From an uncultured Bacteroidota bacterium (lineage in GTDB: Bacteria; Bacteroidota; Bacteroidia; B-17B0; Aurantibacillaceae): a stretch of DNA of 8,199 nt. The DNA is taken from positions 1 to 8,199 of the forward strand of contig CAIXZI010000165.1 in the NCBI GenBank assembly GCA_903923915.1, given 5' to 3'. The notes beneath the pieces are model-generated. The model saw only the letters and a program-made list of their open reading frames with translations. It ran no database searches and was not told where the DNA came from. A program made the position numbers and the translations under genes. Positions 6,155 through 8,199 of the stretch are shown in pieces (the stretch's first letter is position 1; every line of letters starts with the position of its first letter).

Positions 6155-7820
6155 GAACAACTTTTTACAAAACATATTACAAAACGTAATTTCCTTTCAG
6201 CAAGATAAACCCTTGTTGTTTACGCATTTATTTTTTTGGATGTTTTTTGCCGTTGTTCTTTTTTTCTATTCGTTTTTATACAAGTTTAGTAAAGCACGTA
6301 CAGTATATTTATTTTTAGTAAGCTTGTTTTTTTACTACAAAACAAGTGGTGTATTTATTGTACTGTTACTATTTACCATTTGCAGCGATTATTGCTGGGG
6401 TTGGCTAATTTACAAGGCAAAGAAAGATGTGGTAAAAAAACTGGCTGTTACCTGCAGCGTGTGTATTAACTTGTTATTACTTGGCTATTTTAAGTATGCC
6501 TATTTTTTTACCGAAAGCTCTAATGAGATTTTTGGCACACATTTTAAATTCTTTAATCACTTTTCACATTTTAGTAATTCGTTTTTTAGTACGGCTTTTA
6601 GTGTAGATAAATTAATTCTTCCAGTAGGAATTTCCTTTTTTACATTTCAATCTCTTTCATACATCATCGATTTGTATCGCGAAAAAGTAAAACCTGTAAA
6701 CAACATTTTTGAATACGGTTTTTTTGTTTGTTTCTTCCCTCATTTGGTAGCAGGCCCTATTGTAAAGGCGCACGAGTTTTTATATCAAATACATCAACCC
6801 TATAATCTTTTAAAAACCGAATTCGGTTTAGCTCTCTTTTGGATTTTAAACGGGCTGGCTAAAAAAGTAATGGCAGATTATGTGGGTGTAAATTTTGTAG
6901 ATCGTATCTTTGAAAACCCTAACTATTATAGCGGTGTAGAGGTTATACTGGGCATACTTGGTTACTCATTGCAGATATATGCCGATTTTTCTGGTTATAC
7001 CGATATTGCCATAGGAGTTGCCTTGTTATTAGGATTCAGATTAAAAACAAATTTTAAATCGCCCTACAAAGCTCAAAGTACCAGCGAATTTTGGCAGCGG
7101 TGGCACATATCACTTTCTAGCTGGCTTAAAGAATATTTATACATTCCATTAGGAGGAAACAAAAAAGGAACCTTTGGAACTTATGCATGCATAACAATAT
7201 TATGTAGTGTTTTTATTTTATTGAGCGGAAATATCTGGCTATTTACACTGCTTCCTGGTGTTGCCATATTATTTGGGGCGCTTATGTATTTTTTCAAAGG
7301 CTTTAGAACAACCATTAATACTAACATCAATATCATGATTACCATGTTGCTAGGCGGTTTATGGCATGGCAGCAGTTGGATGTTTATGATATGGGGCGGA
7401 TTAAATGGCTTGGGCTTGGTAATTCATAAACTATGGCTAAAAATTTCTCCCTTTAAAAACTCAACTAATTTTTTGGTGAAAGTTTTATGTGTTCTTATAA
7501 CACTTTTATTTATAAGCTTTACACGTATTTGGTTTAGAAGTGATGATTTAGAAACTGTAGCTAATTTATTCGACAGAATTCAAAATCATTTTGGGTTTGA
7601 TTTATTTTTCAAAGTATTAACTTCTTACAAAACTGTTTTGTTGGTAATGTTATTAGGCTATCTTATTCATTGGATACCTGAAAGATTTAAAGTTGGATAC
7701 AGAACGCTATTTAGTTCAAGTCCAATTCCGGTAATGGGTGTTGCGGTAGTAGCTGCGGTATTTTTATTATATCAGGCCTTAAGTGCCGATATGCAACCGT
7801 TTATTTACTTTCAGTTTTAA
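6153..7820 (+). CDS. MBOAT-family membrane O-acyltransferase (AlgI/DltB-like)
   Basis: This 555-residue polytopic inner-membrane protein has about a dozen hydrophobic segments. MBOAT enzymes of the AlgI/DltB branch move acyl groups across the membrane to extracellular or periplasmic glycans. Family blocks visible are LPVGISFFTFQSLSYIIDLYR (156-176), FFPHLVAGPI (194-203), YADFSGYTDIAIG (276-288), FWQRWHISLSSWLKEYLYIPLGGN (313-336; His318) and MLLGGLWHGSSW (398-409; invariant His405). Between the last two lies an extra stretch of about 55 residues with two hydrophobic helices (around 342-382); I recall a similar insert in other Bacteroidota members. The TTG start at 6153 is preferred to ATG at 6240 because the residues before M30 (FQQDKPLLF) match the usual N-terminus, and an in-frame TAG at 6138 excludes a much earlier start. 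No SGNH/AlgJ-type partner gene is adjacent, so the acceptor is unknown. Confidence 0.9.
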   Translation: MNNFLQNILQNVISFQQDKPLLFTHLFFWMFFAVVLFFYSFLYKFSKARTVYLFLVSLFFYYKTSGVFIVLLLFTICSDYCWGWLIYKAKKDVVKKLAVTCSVCINLLLLGYFKYAYFFTESSNEIFGTHFKFFNHFSHFSNSFFSTAFSVDKLILPVGISFFTFQSLSYIIDLYREKVKPVNNIFEYGFFVCFFPHLVAGPIVKAHEFLYQIHQPYNLLKTEFGLALFWILNGLAKKVMADYVGVNFVDRIFENPNYYSGVEVILGILGYSLQIYADFSGYTDIAIGVALLLGFRLKTNFKSPYKAQSTSEFWQRWHISLSSWLKEYLYIPLGGNKKGTFGTYACITILCSVFILLSGNIWLFTLLPGVAILFGALMYFFKGFRTTINTNINIMITMLLGGLWHGSSWMFMIWGGLNGLGLVIHKLWLKISPFKNSTNFLVKVLCVLITLLFISFTRIWFRSDDLETVANLFDRIQNHFGFDLFFKVLTSYKTVLLVMLLGYLIHWIPERFKVGYRTLFSSSPIPVMGVAVVAAVFLLYQALSADMQPFIYFQF

Positions 7821-7825
7821 GATAA

Positions 7826-7855
7826 TGAGATTGCCACGCTTCGCTCGCAATGACG
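7826..7855. repeat. Short GC-rich palindromic repeat of dispersed-element type between convergent genes
   Basis: A GC-richer island sits 6 nt after the MBOAT stop. ATTGC (7830-7834) and GCAAT (7847-7851) form the arms, with CGCTTCGC between them able to form a small inner stem. From memory, very similar sequences (reading CATTGCGAGCGAAGCG on the minus strand) recur as intergenic repeats in many bacterial genomes, including Bacteroidota. No T-run flanks it, so it is not a standard terminator, though it lies between convergent genes. Whether it is repeated in this genome cannot be seen here. Confidence 0.55.
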
Positions 7856-7874
7856 TAAAAATCAAAAAGAAAAA

Positions 7875-8153
7875 TTACTTGCTGTAATCAGCTTTTAGAA
7901 ACTCTTTCCAATCGCCAAGATTAGCAATTACTTGTAGCTGACGGTATGTTTTATTAAAAGCATCTTCGTCTTCCTGCGCATTGAGCAAGTTTATGCGGTA
8001 AGTATCATAATTATGTAAAGCGCGTTTTTCATCAACGGATAACAAAGTACCCGAAAATTCCTTATCGCGTAGGTCGTTAATGCTGGCTTCTCCACCAATA
8101 CTCTTTTTGGTAAAGAAATCGGTAAAGTTTTTTATGTTAGAGTTAAGTTCCAC
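7875..8153 (-). CDS. Small hypothetical protein, 92 residues
   Basis: I do not recognise this family. The frame is closed by TAA at 7877-7875 and begins at GTG 8153. No in-frame ATG exists, and an in-frame stop (8165-8163) lies just upstream. An ATG at 8155 is out of frame and stops after seven codons. The product is highly charged, with no signal peptide or membrane segment, and looks mostly helical. Notable parts are KKSIGGEASINDLRD (16-30), a Leu/Glu-rich middle, and the C-terminal QVIANLGDWKEFLKADYSK. It is probably a cytosolic protein. It converges on the MBOAT gene across the GC-rich repeat. A TAAATTTG box lies 4 nt upstream of the GTG. Coding is supported by ordinary protein composition over most of the available frame and by the matching promoter box. 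Confidence 0.6.
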   Translation of the reverse strand: MELNSNIKNFTDFFTKKSIGGEASINDLRDKEFSGTLLSVDEKRALHNYDTYRINLLNAQEDEDAFNKTYRQLQVIANLGDWKEFLKADYSK

Positions 8154-8157
8154 ATTA

Positions 8158-8165
8158 CAAATTTA
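8158..8165 (-). promoter_or_regulatory. Candidate -7 promoter box for the 92-residue protein gene
   Basis: On the minus strand TAAATTTG lies only 4 nt before the GTG at 8153, so a normal transcription start would fall at or very near the start codon and the mRNA would be leaderless. No TTG is found at the -33 distance. It is the same octamer as in front of two other genes in this window. Confidence 0.3.
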
Positions 8166-8173
8166 AAACAAAA

Positions 8174-8199
8174 ATGCCATTTTACCTTTTTAAGATATA
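8174..8199 (+). CDS. Possible 5' end of a rightward gene cut by the window edge
   Basis: ATG at 8174 opens a frame (MPFYLFKI) that is still open at the window end, and the A-rich leader before it (TTTAAAACAAAA) is of the type common before Bacteroidota starts. With only eight codons the coding nature cannot be judged. If real it would be divergent from the 92-residue gene with about 20 nt between the starts. Confidence 0.15.

Noticed and set aside
6240..7820. MBOAT gene starting at ATG 6240, which would free it from the terminator overlap
   Set aside because: The 29 residues before M30 contain the conserved FQQDKPLLF-like N-terminus of Bacteroidota relatives, so the TTG start at 6153 fits better.

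Overview
The window looks like chromosomal DNA of a member of the phylum Bacteroidota, probably a low-GC environmental lineage; the genus cannot be decided from the sequence. Four things point there. Several gene fronts carry the phylum's -7 promoter word TAnnTTTG. Most independent starts lack a Shine-Dalgarno sequence and have A/T-rich leaders instead. Two signal peptides are cleaved before Gln. The gene content is also typical: a GlsB/OlsB-type lipid N-acyltransferase, a secreted multidomain adhesin-like protein and a Bacteroidota-style MBOAT protein.

Left part (1-1066): the 5' end of a large secreted protein is read leftward and runs off the window. A 343-bp divergent spacer follows. It holds a promoter for that gene, a perfect 10-nt direct repeat in its leader, and a long inverted repeat touching the -33 box.

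Centre (1067-5138): a rightward cluster of four genes. prfB (release factor 2) is split by an in-frame TGA and is restored by the classical programmed +1 frameshift, which a simple ORF search misses. It is followed by a GlsB-like glycine-lipid/ornithine-lipid N-acyltransferase, the ribosome-assembly GTPase EngB and the ribosomal protein S12 methylthiotransferase RimO. The last three overlap by 11 and 1 nt and are almost certainly one operon. Three of the four act on the ribosome or translation; the lipid gene is the outlier.

Right part (5139-8199): an outer-membrane beta-barrel-like protein of unknown function, a strong intrinsic terminator hairpin, and an MBOAT O-acyltransferase. The TTG start of the MBOAT gene lies inside the terminator's U-tract. 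Next come a GC-rich short repeat of dispersed-element type, a convergent 92-residue hypothetical protein, and possibly the first codons of another gene at the right edge.

No mobile element, CRISPR array, tRNA, rRNA or defence system is visible. Most of the window is ordinary housekeeping sequence. The points most worth a second look are the prfB recoding site and its local base composition, the SD-like words found only at the two overlapping starts, the hairpin over the MBOAT start, and the dyad in the divergent spacer.
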